Assembly (NCBI GenBank): GCA_035276475.1
Contig: DATELQ010000033.1
Coordinates: 54,839 to 118,838, forward strand
Direction of reading: 5' to 3'
DNA: 64,000 nt
Source: DATDFB01 sp035276475
GTDB taxonomy: Bacteria > Acidobacteriota > Thermoanaerobaculia > Gp7-AA8
The number at the start of each line of letters is the position of its first letter. Positions within the stretch are counted from its first letter, which is position 1. Under the pieces are notes generated by a model. The model did no database searches and was not told the origin of the DNA. It worked only from the letters and a program-made list of their open reading frames with translations. Made by a program: the position numbers and the translations under genes. This document shows, piece by piece, positions 6,731 through 15,011 of this stretch.

Positions 6731-9046
6731 ATGTCCCTCCTCCTCTACACCGCGACGGCGGCGGTCGTCCTGTTCTTCGTCCGCCGCCGCATCTCCCGCG
6801 CCGCGGCGATCGTCTTGTTTCTCCTGCCGTTCTGCTTCGTCGGCCGCGCCCTCCTGACCGACAACGTCTACGGCCCCGTCGACGCGCCGTACGTCACCGA
6901 GCCATTGAAAGGCATGCGCGAGCCGATGGGCATGCCGGAGATTCACAACGGCGTCATCTCCGACCTCTACGCGCAGATGATCCCGTGGCGCAAAGCCGTG
7001 CAGTACGCCTACAGCCACGGGCAGTGGCCGGTGTGGAACCCGTTCATCCTCTCCGGATCGCTCCTCGCCGCGTCGGCGCAGCCGGCCGTCTACTCGCCGT
7101 TCACGCTCCTCGCGCTGCTGCTGCCGGTCGCGAAAGGGCTGACGTTCTCCGCCGCCATCACCTTCTTCATCGCCGGCTTCGGCGCGTTCTTGTTTGCGCG
7201 CGAGCTCGGCTGCCGCGAAGGCGTGGCCCTCTTCGCCGCCGCCGGCTGGATGTACGCGAAGGCCATGGCCTTCTTCGTCCTCTGGGCCATCGGCGGCTCG
7301 TGGGCCCTCTTTCCGCTCGTCATGCTCGGCACGCGGCGCTGCGTGCGCGCGCCGTCGCTGCGCTCCGCGGCGCTGTTGTGTCTCGCGCTCGTCCTCCTCG
7401 TCTTCGCCGGGCATCCGGAGACGCTGCTGCACGAGATCTTCGTCGGCGCGGTCTACGGCGCCGTCGAGCTCGCGCGCGTCCGTCGCGACGTTCTCCGCGC
7501 CCTCGGCAGCGCCGTCGCTGCGGGCGTCGTCGCCCTCGGTCTCACGGCGATCTACATCCTGCCAATCGTCGAGGCGGCGCCGCAGACCGCGGAGCACCCT
7601 TTTCGCGTCGAGGTGTGGTCGAAGGTGACGCACGCGGCGACGAACAGCGAGGCGGCGGCGCGGATGCTGACGGACATCTTTGCGTTCCTGCATGGGCATC
7701 GATGGGAGTGGGGCGACGTCCACTCCTTCCCCCTCGACACCACCGCGCCCGACAGCGTCGTCCTGGCCATGGCCATCTTCGCCATCTGGCGCATCCGCAG
7801 CGGTGACACCTGGTTCTTCGGCGCGCTGGCGCTCTTCGGATTCCTGGCGCGCTCGGCGTGGAAGCCGGTGTCCGACGCCATCCAGAAGCTGCCGATGTTC
7901 GACATCACCATCAACGAGCGCTTTGCCTTCGCCGGCGCGTTCGCGCTCGTCATCCTCGCGGCCCTCGGACTGGAGTGGGCGATCGAGCGCCGCGACCGCG
8001 CCTTCGGATTCACGATGGCGGCGGCTCTCTTCGCCTACCTCGGCGGCTGGGCCTTGCTGCGCCGCGCCGACATCGTCTCCACGCAGATCCTCGACTGGGG
8101 CCGCTTCTCGTACTTCGGCGAGGTCGGCTGCCTCGCTCTCGCGGCGCTCCTCGCCGTACTGCGGCCGCGCGCCCTCGTGCCGCTCCTCGTCGGCGTCCTC
8201 CTGCTGCAGCACGTCTGCGAAGAAAGCGACATCTATCCGACCGTCCCCGCCAGCGCCGCGTATCCGCCGGTGCCGATGTTCGCGCCGATGTACAAAGTGA
8301 AGGAGCCGTTCCGCATCGTCGCGCACGCGCACGGCTTCATCCCCGGCACGGCCGCGCTGTACGAGCTCGAAGACGTGCGCGGCTACGAGGCGCTGACGTT
8401 CGCGCGCTACATCGAGACGTACCGGCTCTGGTGCGTGGCGCAGTCGGTCTGGTTCAACCGCATCGACGAGTTCAAGCCCTTCCTCTCCTTTCTCAACGTC
8501 CGCTTCGCCGTCGCCGGCGACGCGCCGGTGCCGAAGGGGTGGCACCTCGTCGGAAAGCAGCGCGGCACGCAGCTCTTCGAGAACGACCAGGTGATCGAGC
8601 GCGCCTTCCTGCCGCGGCGTGTGCGCGTCGGCCTCCCCGACGGCGACGCCTTGAACGAGATGGCCGACGCGACGGACTTCCGCGACACCGCCTGGATCAA
8701 GGCGCCGCTGCCGCAGCAGGAGTTCGCCAACGGCACCGGACGGCTGCGCATCGAGCGCGCCGGCAATGGATTCGCCATCGACGCCGACATGGACTCGAAC
8801 GGCTGGATCGTCATCTCCGAGCCGGCCTGGAAGGGGTGGCGCGCCTACATCGACGGCCGCCGCGTGCAGATGTTTTTCGCCAACGAGGCGTTCCTCGGTC
8901 TCCACGTTCCCGCCGGCCACCACGCCGTCCGCCTCGTCTATCTGCCCGACGGCTTCGTGCGCGGCCGGGCCATCTCCTTCGCCACGGCGCTTTTTGTGAT
9001 CGGGATTACTGTTTGGATGCGCCTGAGACGTAAAATCACTCACTAG
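6731..9046 (+). CDS. YfhO-like polytopic membrane protein
   Basis: A 771-residue protein with many hydrophobic helices over the first 500 residues and a soluble C-terminal region, ending in one more membrane segment (about 745-765) and a basic tail. The layout and motifs such as VWNPFILSG early and the EPAWKGWRAYIDG segment late match the YfhO family, GT-C-like membrane proteins linked to glycosylation of lipoteichoic acid or surface glycans in other bacteria. It probably uses a lipid-linked sugar on the outer face of the membrane, an inference from the fold. It lies 12 bases after the kinase gene, with its own candidate leaderless promoter. Confidence 0.75.
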   Translation: MSLLLYTATAAVVLFFVRRRISRAAAIVLFLLPFCFVGRALLTDNVYGPVDAPYVTEPLKGMREPMGMPEIHNGVISDLYAQMIPWRKAVQYAYSHGQWPVWNPFILSGSLLAASAQPAVYSPFTLLALLLPVAKGLTFSAAITFFIAGFGAFLFARELGCREGVALFAAAGWMYAKAMAFFVLWAIGGSWALFPLVMLGTRRCVRAPSLRSAALLCLALVLLVFAGHPETLLHEIFVGAVYGAVELARVRRDVLRALGSAVAAGVVALGLTAIYILPIVEAAPQTAEHPFRVEVWSKVTHAATNSEAAARMLTDIFAFLHGHRWEWGDVHSFPLDTTAPDSVVLAMAIFAIWRIRSGDTWFFGALALFGFLARSAWKPVSDAIQKLPMFDITINERFAFAGAFALVILAALGLEWAIERRDRAFGFTMAAALFAYLGGWALLRRADIVSTQILDWGRFSYFGEVGCLALAALLAVLRPRALVPLLVGVLLLQHVCEESDIYPTVPASAAYPPVPMFAPMYKVKEPFRIVAHAHGFIPGTAALYELEDVRGYEALTFARYIETYRLWCVAQSVWFNRIDEFKPFLSFLNVRFAVAGDAPVPKGWHLVGKQRGTQLFENDQVIERAFLPRRVRVGLPDGDALNEMADATDFRDTAWIKAPLPQQEFANGTGRLRIERAGNGFAIDADMDSNGWIVISEPAWKGWRAYIDGRRVQMFFANEAFLGLHVPAGHHAVRLVYLPDGFVRGRAISFATALFVIGITVWMRLRRKITH

Positions 9047-9070
9047 TCCGTAAAAACTGAGAGGGTCCCC

Positions 9071-11638
9071 GTGCGTCTCAAGCTAGCTTTTCTCGTGTCG
9101 TTTCTCGCCGTCGTTGTGCCGCTGCACGCTGCCGTCGTCATCGCTCCGTCCGACGAGACGATGATCCGCACCGCGCCGGCGATCGTCACCGGAACGGTGG
9201 TCAACATCTACGTGCGTCACGACGACCGCGGCAACATCGAGACGGTCTCGCGCATCCTCGTCGACGAATCGATCAAAGGAACCGTGGCCGCGGGCGACAC
9301 GATCGACGTCGTGCAGTTCGGCGGCTGGCTCGACGGCCGCTTCCAGGTCCAGTCGGGCGCGCCGACGTACGAGCTCGGCGCGCGCTACCTCGTGGTCCTC
9401 GACCGCAACGGCCGCGGGCAGTGGACGACGTTCGACCTCGCGCTCGGGCAGTTCCGCTTCCTCTTCCGCGACGGCCGGCAGCGGCTCGCGCGCGACACGC
9501 ACGACATCGACGGCTGGACGGAATCGGGCCAGCCTTTCCACGACGAGGACCGCCCGGCGGCGGAGTTCCTGTCGTTCGCGCGCGAGATCGCCAAGTCGCC
9601 GCAGGCGCAGTGGCAGCTCAAGCTCTCCCCCGCGCCGCACGTCCTCGACTTCAACCTGACGTCGACGTCGCAGACGGCGGTGAACACGTGGCACGGCGCT
9701 GCGGCGGCGATGAACGACACGATCAGCGGGTCGCCGGCCACCGGCGACGTCAAGGACCTCAACGACAGCGAAGCGCGCGTCATCGCCGACGATCCGCACG
9801 GCGATGTGTCGGGCACTTGCTGCCCCGGGGTCGTCGGTACGGCCTTCTTCGGCGGCTCCGGCTCCCATACGTTCCTCGGCGAGACCTACTTCACGCTCAC
9901 CGTCGCCGACATCGTCATCAACGACGGCGTCTCGTCCGGCAACATCTCCGCCGGCAGCTTCCAGACGGCGCTCACACACGAGTTCGGCCACACCTGGGGC
10001 TTCCGCCACTCGAATCAGAACGCCAGCAACGGCAGCTGCGCGCTGCCGCTTCCGTGCGACACGAACGCGGTCATGAACTCCTCGGTCGTCTCCGGCCTGA
10101 ACGGCACGCTGCAGAACTGGGACAAAGACGCCGCGAACGAGGCCTACGTCGACGGTACGCGCCAGGCGACGTTCACCGGAACGCAGTACATGTACGCGAT
10201 CGGCGGCCAGCCGGCGCGCCGCCCGTCGACTCTGTCGTGGCGCATCTCGCAGTCCGCCTGCACCGCGCCGACGATCAACACCCAACCGCAGAGCCAGACC
10301 ATCAACTCCGGCCAGCAGGCCAACCTGAGCGTCTCCGCCTCCGGCACCGCCACGCTCACGTACCTCTGGTACACCGGCACGCCGCCGAGCGGCCCGGTCG
10401 CGCCGGGGCCGAACAACACGTCGACGACGTACCAGCCGTCGCCGACGTCCACGACGACGTACTGGGTGCGCGTCACGAACTCCTGCGGCCACATCGACAG
10501 CGGCGTCGCCACCGTCACCGTCAACCAGACCGGCTGCACCCCGCCGTCGATCTCCACGCAGCCGCAGAGCCAGGCCATCACGTCCGGCCAGCAGGCGAAC
10601 CTCACCGTCACGCCCGCCGGCACTGGCCCGTTCACCTATCAATGGTTCGTCGGCAATCCGCCGAACACGTCGACGCCGGCGGGCGCGACGCAGTCGATCA
10701 GCCCGAGCCCGACGCAGACGACGAACTACTGGGTGCGCGTGACCGGCCAGTGCGGCACGCCCGCCGACAGCAACGCCGCCACCGTCACGGTCTCTGCCGG
10801 CTGCTCGGTGCCGTTCGTCGTCAACGATCCGCCCGACCAGTCGATCACCAGCGGCTCGTCGACGTCGCTCTTCGTCGGCTACAGCGGCACGACCAGCACG
10901 GTGACGTGGTACCGCGGAGCGGCGCCCGACCAGTCCAACCCCGTCTTCGTCGGCCAGTCGTTCGTCACCGGCCCGCTGACGCAGACGACGCAGTTCTGGG
11001 CGCGGGTGTCGAACAATTGCGGCAGCGCGAATTCACGCACGGTCACGATCGTCGTAACCTCGGCGTGCGTCCCGCCGGCCATCACGCTGGCCGACGCCAA
11101 TCCGAAGAACGTCGCCCCCGGCGGCACCGTCACGCTGACGGTGCAGGCCACCGGCACGGGCTTGCAGTTCCAGTGGTACCGCGGCACCGCGCCGGACCTG
11201 AGCAACCCGGTCGCGGGCGCGACGACGTCGACCGCCACCGATACGCCGCAGGCCTCGACGAGCTACTTCGTGCACGTGTCGAACGCGTGCGGCTCGAAGG
11301 ACAGCGCGTCGATCAACGTGACCGTCACCACGACTCCGGCGTGTACGCCACCGTCGATCACCGGCATCTCCGACGACACGACGGTGAGCTCGAATCAGAC
11401 CGCCACGCTCGTCGTCGCGGCCGCGGGCGATCCGACGCTGCACTACCAATGGTTCCACGGCCCGTCCGGCAACACCAGCACGCCGGTCGGCACCGACAGC
11501 CCGACCTTCGTGACGGCGAGTCTCTTCGCCGACTCGGAGTTCTGGGTGAAAGTCTCGAGCAGCTGCGCGCCGCCGGCGAACAGTCGCACGGTGAAGGTGT
11601 CGGTGATTCCGGCGAAGCGGCGGGCGGCGCGCCACTGA
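9071..11638 (+). CDS. Secreted matrixin-like zinc metalloprotease with five Ig-like repeats
   Basis: An 855-residue exported paralog of the protein at 1411. It has a signal peptide (MRLKLAFLVSFLAVVVPLHA), then the shared N-terminal domain (IETVSRILVDESIKG, IDVVQFGGW), and a zincin site HEFGHTWGFRH at residues 303-313 with a CDTNAVMNSS Met-turn-like segment after it. Five Ig-like repeats follow from about residue 396, each opening with a Cys-led segment such as CTPPSISTQPQSQ. The tail is AKRRAARH. The start is GTG 9071 preceded by GAGGG. Neighbours: the YfhO-like gene 24 bases upstream and a heptamer-repeat hairpin region downstream. Its role may be degradation of extracellular protein; the Ig repeats probably bind surfaces or polymers. 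Confidence 0.8.
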   Translation: MRLKLAFLVSFLAVVVPLHAAVVIAPSDETMIRTAPAIVTGTVVNIYVRHDDRGNIETVSRILVDESIKGTVAAGDTIDVVQFGGWLDGRFQVQSGAPTYELGARYLVVLDRNGRGQWTTFDLALGQFRFLFRDGRQRLARDTHDIDGWTESGQPFHDEDRPAAEFLSFAREIAKSPQAQWQLKLSPAPHVLDFNLTSTSQTAVNTWHGAAAAMNDTISGSPATGDVKDLNDSEARVIADDPHGDVSGTCCPGVVGTAFFGGSGSHTFLGETYFTLTVADIVINDGVSSGNISAGSFQTALTHEFGHTWGFRHSNQNASNGSCALPLPCDTNAVMNSSVVSGLNGTLQNWDKDAANEAYVDGTRQATFTGTQYMYAIGGQPARRPSTLSWRISQSACTAPTINTQPQSQTINSGQQANLSVSASGTATLTYLWYTGTPPSGPVAPGPNNTSTTYQPSPTSTTTYWVRVTNSCGHIDSGVATVTVNQTGCTPPSISTQPQSQAITSGQQANLTVTPAGTGPFTYQWFVGNPPNTSTPAGATQSISPSPTQTTNYWVRVTGQCGTPADSNAATVTVSAGCSVPFVVNDPPDQSITSGSSTSLFVGYSGTTSTVTWYRGAAPDQSNPVFVGQSFVTGPLTQTTQFWARVSNNCGSANSRTVTIVVTSACVPPAITLADANPKNVAPGGTVTLTVQATGTGLQFQWYRGTAPDLSNPVAGATTSTATDTPQASTSYFVHVSNACGSKDSASINVTVTTTPACTPPSITGISDDTTVSSNQTATLVVAAAGDPTLHYQWFHGPSGNTSTPVGTDSPTFVTASLFADSEFWVKVSSSCAPPANSRTVKVSVIPAKRRAARH

Positions 11639-11649
11639 TGAAGGTGACG

Positions 11650-11701
11650 GGTCACCGGTCACCGGTCACCGGTCACAGGTCACAGGTGAAACATCACCTG
11701 T
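11650..11701. repeat. Heptamer tandem repeat GGTCACC/GGTCACA plus hairpin
   Basis: Five direct heptamers (three GGTCACC, two GGTCACA) occupy 11650-11684. They run into a hairpin with ACAGGTG (11682-11688) pairing with CACCTGT (11695-11701) around AAACAT. Further GTCACC/GTGACC elements continue to about 11727. The region lies between two convergent genes and could act as a weak bidirectional transcription barrier. There is no T-run. Confidence 0.7.
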
Positions 11702-11732
11702 TACCCGTCACCAGTGACCCGTCACCCGGCAT

Positions 11733-13028
11733 TCACATCGTCTCCAGCCGCTTCTCCAGCGCGCTGATCATCCGCTCGCTCACCTGACCGGACGGCAGCG
11801 ACTTCGCGTACGCGATCGCGTCGCGCATCGTCTGCTTCGCCGCCTCCTTGTCGCCCTTCATCAGCAGCGTGTCGGCGCGGCCGCGCAGGATGCCGATCTT
11901 CCGCGGCCCGTACGCGAGCTTCAGCGCGCGGTCGTACGCGGCGATGGCCTCGTCGTACTTCTTCATCGTGCGGTAAATGAGGCCGAGGCGCGCGGGCGGG
12001 TTGTAGTCGGTGGGGAAGTCGCGCTCCGACTGCTCGAGCATCGGGAGAGCCTTCTCCGGCGTGCCGAGGTCGAGATAGGCGTTGATGCGGTGCGAGTCGT
12101 AGACCGCGCGCTGCTCCGCCGTCTTCGCCCTCTTCGCTTCCCCTTCGAGGAACGCCGCCCACTGCTCGGCGACCTTCTTCGCCCCTTCCTCGTCCTTCTC
12201 CGCCTTGCGCGCGCTGACGAGCGACTCGTAGAGGCCGGAGCGGTCGTCGCCCGACATGTCGATCGTCTTGTCGTCGAGCGACGCGCGCGTCGCCTTCTCC
12301 AGCGACGCCAGGAGCGCCGCGCGCTCTTTGTGCTCCGCCGGCAGATCGGCCGCGCACGAGAGGCCGTACGCCGCCACGTTCGCGCCGGAGAGCGTGCCGC
12401 GCAGGCGCGGATAGAGCTCGTTCGCGCGCGTCGCGCACGGCTCGCTCTGGTCCGACAGCGTCAGCGCCATCATCAGCCCTTCGGCCGCGCGGCCGAACGG
12501 CTTCCACCCCTTCGGCGCCGCGTCGAGCGCGCGCTCGTACTCCTTCGCCGCCTCGGGGTTCTTTCCCTCGTTGGCCAGGCGGTCGGCGCGCTCCAGGGCA
12601 TCGTCGGCGGGCGACTTCGTCTTGCTCTGCGCCTGATCGAGCAGCTTCGAAAGCTGCCCGACCGTCGCGCCGCCGGCGTAGCGCAGGACCACGCGCTCCT
12701 TCGCCGGATCGACGACGAGCATCGTCGGCCAGACGTTGATCGGATACTTCTTCAAAAAGTCAGCATTCTTCGAGTTCTCGGTGTCGACGGAGAGCCAGAC
12801 GAACCGTCCGGCGTACCGCTCGAGCGCCTTGTCGGTGAAGACGAAGGCGCGCATCGAGCGGCAGGTGTGTCACCACGGGGCCCAGGCGTCGACGAAGAGC
12901 GGGATGTGCTTCGTCTTCGCGCGGGCCACCGCCGTCGCGTAGTCGTTGTCGATGAACGGCAGGACCTCCTTCGCGCGCGCCAGCGGCGCCAGCGCGAGGA
13001 GCGTGAGAATGAGGATGAGCTTTCGCAT
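11733..13028 (-). CDS. Exported thioredoxin-like TPR selenoprotein (in-frame TGA read as Sec)
   Basis: Read through one TGA at 12872-12870, the frame from ATG 13028 gives 431 residues. It has a signal peptide (MRKLILILTLLALAPLARA) and a thioredoxin-like domain with FVDAWAPW-U-HTCRSMRAF, then VWPTMLVVDP with the family cis-Pro region. A long helical TPR-like C-terminal half follows from about residue 150. TGA is codon 53, exactly the first Cys of the thioredoxin WCxxC, and the second Cys is codon 56. Without Sec, only an internal ATG at 12854 would be called, and it loses the signal peptide and half the active site. A 10-bp hairpin follows the TGA. It is 11 bases downstream of the amidohydrolase gene. 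A periplasmic disulfide or peroxide reductase role is likely. Confidence 0.85.
12824..12850 (-). promoter_or_regulatory. Candidate SECIS hairpin of the thioredoxin-like gene
   Basis: On the mRNA, GCGCCTT (12850-12844) pairs with AAGGCGC (12830-12824) and GTC (12842-12840) with GAC (12833-12831). This leaves one bulged C (12843) and a six-base loop TTCACC. The stem begins 20 bases after the TGA. The stem is strong, but the loop lacks the G at its first positions usual in bacterial SECIS elements, so this is weaker evidence than in the ArsC-like gene. Confidence 0.45.
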
Positions 13029-13039
13029 AGTCGTCGATG

Positions 13040-14422
13040 TTACTTCAAGCTTTTCAAGACCTGGTCACGGTACTGCTTCGCCTTCTGCAACACTTCCGCT
13101 TCATTGACCGTCAGCAACTTCCGGTCCTTCATCAGCACTTTCCCGTCGACGATCGTCGTGACGACCGACGATCCCGAGGCCGCGTAGACGATGGCGGACG
13201 CAACCGAGTAGACCGGCTGCACCTTCGCCTGCTGGAGGTCGATGACCACGACGTCGGCGCGTTTGCCGCGCTCGAGCGTGCCGATCTTCGACTCCATCCC
13301 CAGCACGCGCGCCCCGCCGATCGTGGCCATCTCCAGCACGTCGTGCGCGCTGAGCGCCTTCGGGTCGCCTTTCGACACTTTCTGCAGACGCGCGGCAGAG
13401 GCCATCTCCTCGACCATGTCGAGATTGTTGTTCGAGCCGGCCGGGCCGTCCGTGCCGAGGCCAACGTTCATGCCGGCGTGGCGCATGTCGACGATCGGCG
13501 CGACGCCGGAGGCGAGCATCATGTTGCTCTCCGGGCAGTGCGCGACGCCGGTGCCGCGCTGCGCGAACGTCTTGATCTCGTCGGCCGTGAGCCAGACGCC
13601 GTGCGCGGCCACCACGTCGTGCCCGAGGAAGCCGATCGAGTCGAGGTAGGCGCCGGGCGTCAGGCCGTTGTGCTTCTCGCCGATCTGCTGCAGCTCGTTC
13701 TTCGTCTCGGAGACGTGGATGAGGATCGGCGCATGAAGCTCGCTCGCCAGCGCCCGCACCTGCTTCAGATGCTCTTCGGAGACGGTGTACGGCGCGTGCG
13801 GCGCGAGCGCCGGCGTGATCAGCCGGTCGCCCTGCCACTCCTTGACGAACTTTCGGACGTACGCGACCGCCTCGTCCCACGTCTTGTTGTCGGCGACGGG
13901 GAAGTCGATCATCGTCTCGCCGACGACGCCGCGCAGTCCCGCTTTCTTCGCTTCGCGGGCGACGTCCGACTCGAAGTAGTACATGTCGGTGAAGGTCGTG
14001 GTGCCGGAGCGGATCATCTCCGCCGCCGCCAGCCGCGTCCCCCACTTCACGAAGTCGGCGGAGACGTTCTTGGCCTCGGCCGGGAAGATGAAGTGCGTGA
14101 GCCAGTCCATGAGGTCCCGGTCGTCCGCGATGCCGCGGAAGAGCACCATCGCCGCGTGCGTGTGCGTGTTGACGAAGCCGGGAAGGACGGCCCGCCCCTT
14201 CGCGTCGATCGTCTGCGTCCCCGCGAACTGCTTGGCGATGTCCGCCCGCTTCCCGACGCCGACGATCACGCCTTTGTCGATGGCGACCGCGCCGTCGTCG
14301 ATGTCCGGCCCGGCCATGGTGAGGACCGTGCCGCCGGTGATGAGGAGATCGACTTTCTTGGGGGCGGCGAGGACGGGGACGGCAAAGAGGAGGATGAAGA
14401 CAAATGCTCTGCGCGCGCTCAT
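13040..14422 (-). CDS. Exported amidohydrolase (SAH/5'-deoxyadenosine deaminase-like)
   Basis: A 460-residue amidohydrolase-superfamily enzyme with a signal peptide (MSARRAFVFILLFAVPVLA). Metal-binding motifs appear in family order: HTHAAM near residue 88, APHAPY, HVSET, AAHGVWL and GTDGPAGSNNNLDM. The sequence is closest in pattern to the MtaD/SAH deaminase/5'-deoxyadenosine deaminase group that deaminates adenosyl compounds. An exported copy is unusual for that group, so the substrate is uncertain. It starts 10 bases after hisIE, with GATAAT and a 9-base spacer before its ATG, and is followed at 11 bases by the thioredoxin-like selenoprotein. The three may be partly co-transcribed. Confidence 0.8.
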   Translation of the reverse strand: MSARRAFVFILLFAVPVLAAPKKVDLLITGGTVLTMAGPDIDDGAVAIDKGVIVGVGKRADIAKQFAGTQTIDAKGRAVLPGFVNTHTHAAMVLFRGIADDRDLMDWLTHFIFPAEAKNVSADFVKWGTRLAAAEMIRSGTTTFTDMYYFESDVAREAKKAGLRGVVGETMIDFPVADNKTWDEAVAYVRKFVKEWQGDRLITPALAPHAPYTVSEEHLKQVRALASELHAPILIHVSETKNELQQIGEKHNGLTPGAYLDSIGFLGHDVVAAHGVWLTADEIKTFAQRGTGVAHCPESNMMLASGVAPIVDMRHAGMNVGLGTDGPAGSNNNLDMVEEMASAARLQKVSKGDPKALSAHDVLEMATIGGARVLGMESKIGTLERGKRADVVVIDLQQAKVQPVYSVASAIVYAASGSSVVTTIVDGKVLMKDRKLLTVNEAEVLQKAKQYRDQVLKSLK

Positions 14423-14437
14423 ACGCGGCGCATTATC
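14423..14437 (-). promoter_or_regulatory. Candidate -10 element (leaderless type) before the amidohydrolase gene
   Basis: GATAAT (14437-14432) overlaps the TAA stop of hisIE and is followed by the 9-base spacer GCGCCGCGT and ATG 14422. The -10-like hexamer and GCGCCG spacer match the arrangement before 26698 and 32148. It would give an internal promoter at the end of the his operon with almost no 5' UTR. Confidence 0.5.
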
Positions 14438-15011
14438 TCTCCCTCCGCGCCAACTCCCCCTCCACATCCACCCACCCCACCCCTTCATTCACCATCAACG
14501 CCTCCAGGTGGTAAACGAGATCCGCGATCTCCGACACCAGCCGCTCGCGCGTCTCATGCGACGCGGCGATCACGACCTCCGTCGCCTCCTCGTTCACCTT
14601 CTTCAGGATCTTCGCGCGCCCGGCGTTGAAGAGCGACGCCGAGTACGACTCCTCGGGGCGCTCCGCGAAGCGCGACTGCAACGTGGCGTAGAGCTTGTCG
14701 ATCGTCCGCAACGGCACATCCGCGAAGCACGACCGCGCGCCGGTGTGGCACGCCGGGCCGCTCGGGATGACGCTGACGACGAGCGCGTCGCCGTCGCAGT
14801 CGGGCGCGATATGCACGACGCGCTGTGTGTTCCCCGACGTCGCCCCCTTGTGCCACAGCTCCTGCCGCGAGCGCGACCAGAACCACGTCTCGCCGGTCTC
14901 CTCCGTCCGCCGCAGCGACTCCTCGCTCATGTACGCCAGCGTCAGCACCTCGCCCGTGCGCGCGTCGCGCACGATCGCCGGGATCAACCCATCCGTGAAT
15001 TTCACGTTCAT
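14433..15011 (-). CDS. hisIE: Bifunctional phosphoribosyl-AMP cyclohydrolase / phosphoribosyl-ATP pyrophosphatase
   Basis: A 192-residue HisI-HisE fusion for steps 2 and 3 of histidine synthesis. The HisI part (about 1-110) has WFWSRSRQELWHKGATSGN, the metal-binding CDGDA and the CHTGARSCF Cys pair. The HisE part (about 115-190) has ESYSASLFNAGRAKILKKV and EEATEVVIA, the NTP-pyrophosphatase-like helices. The start ATG 15011 overlaps the stop of hisAF as ATGA. Length and domain order match the common bacterial HisIE fusion. It is the last clear his gene of the operon. Confidence 0.95.
   Translation of the reverse strand: MNVKFTDGLIPAIVRDARTGEVLTLAYMSEESLRRTEETGETWFWSRSRQELWHKGATSGNTQRVVHIAPDCDGDALVVSVIPSGPACHTGARSCFADVPLRTIDKLYATLQSRFAERPEESYSASLFNAGRAKILKKVNEEATEVVIAASHETRERLVSEIADLVYHLEALMVNEGVGWVDVEGELARRER

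Noticed and set aside
5075..9043. A 1322-codon minus-strand open frame opposite the kinase and YfhO-like genes
   Set aside because: It is low-complexity, rich in Arg, Ala, Glu and Val, has no family motif, and spans two well-supported plus-strand genes. It is the usual antisense shadow of GC-rich codon use.
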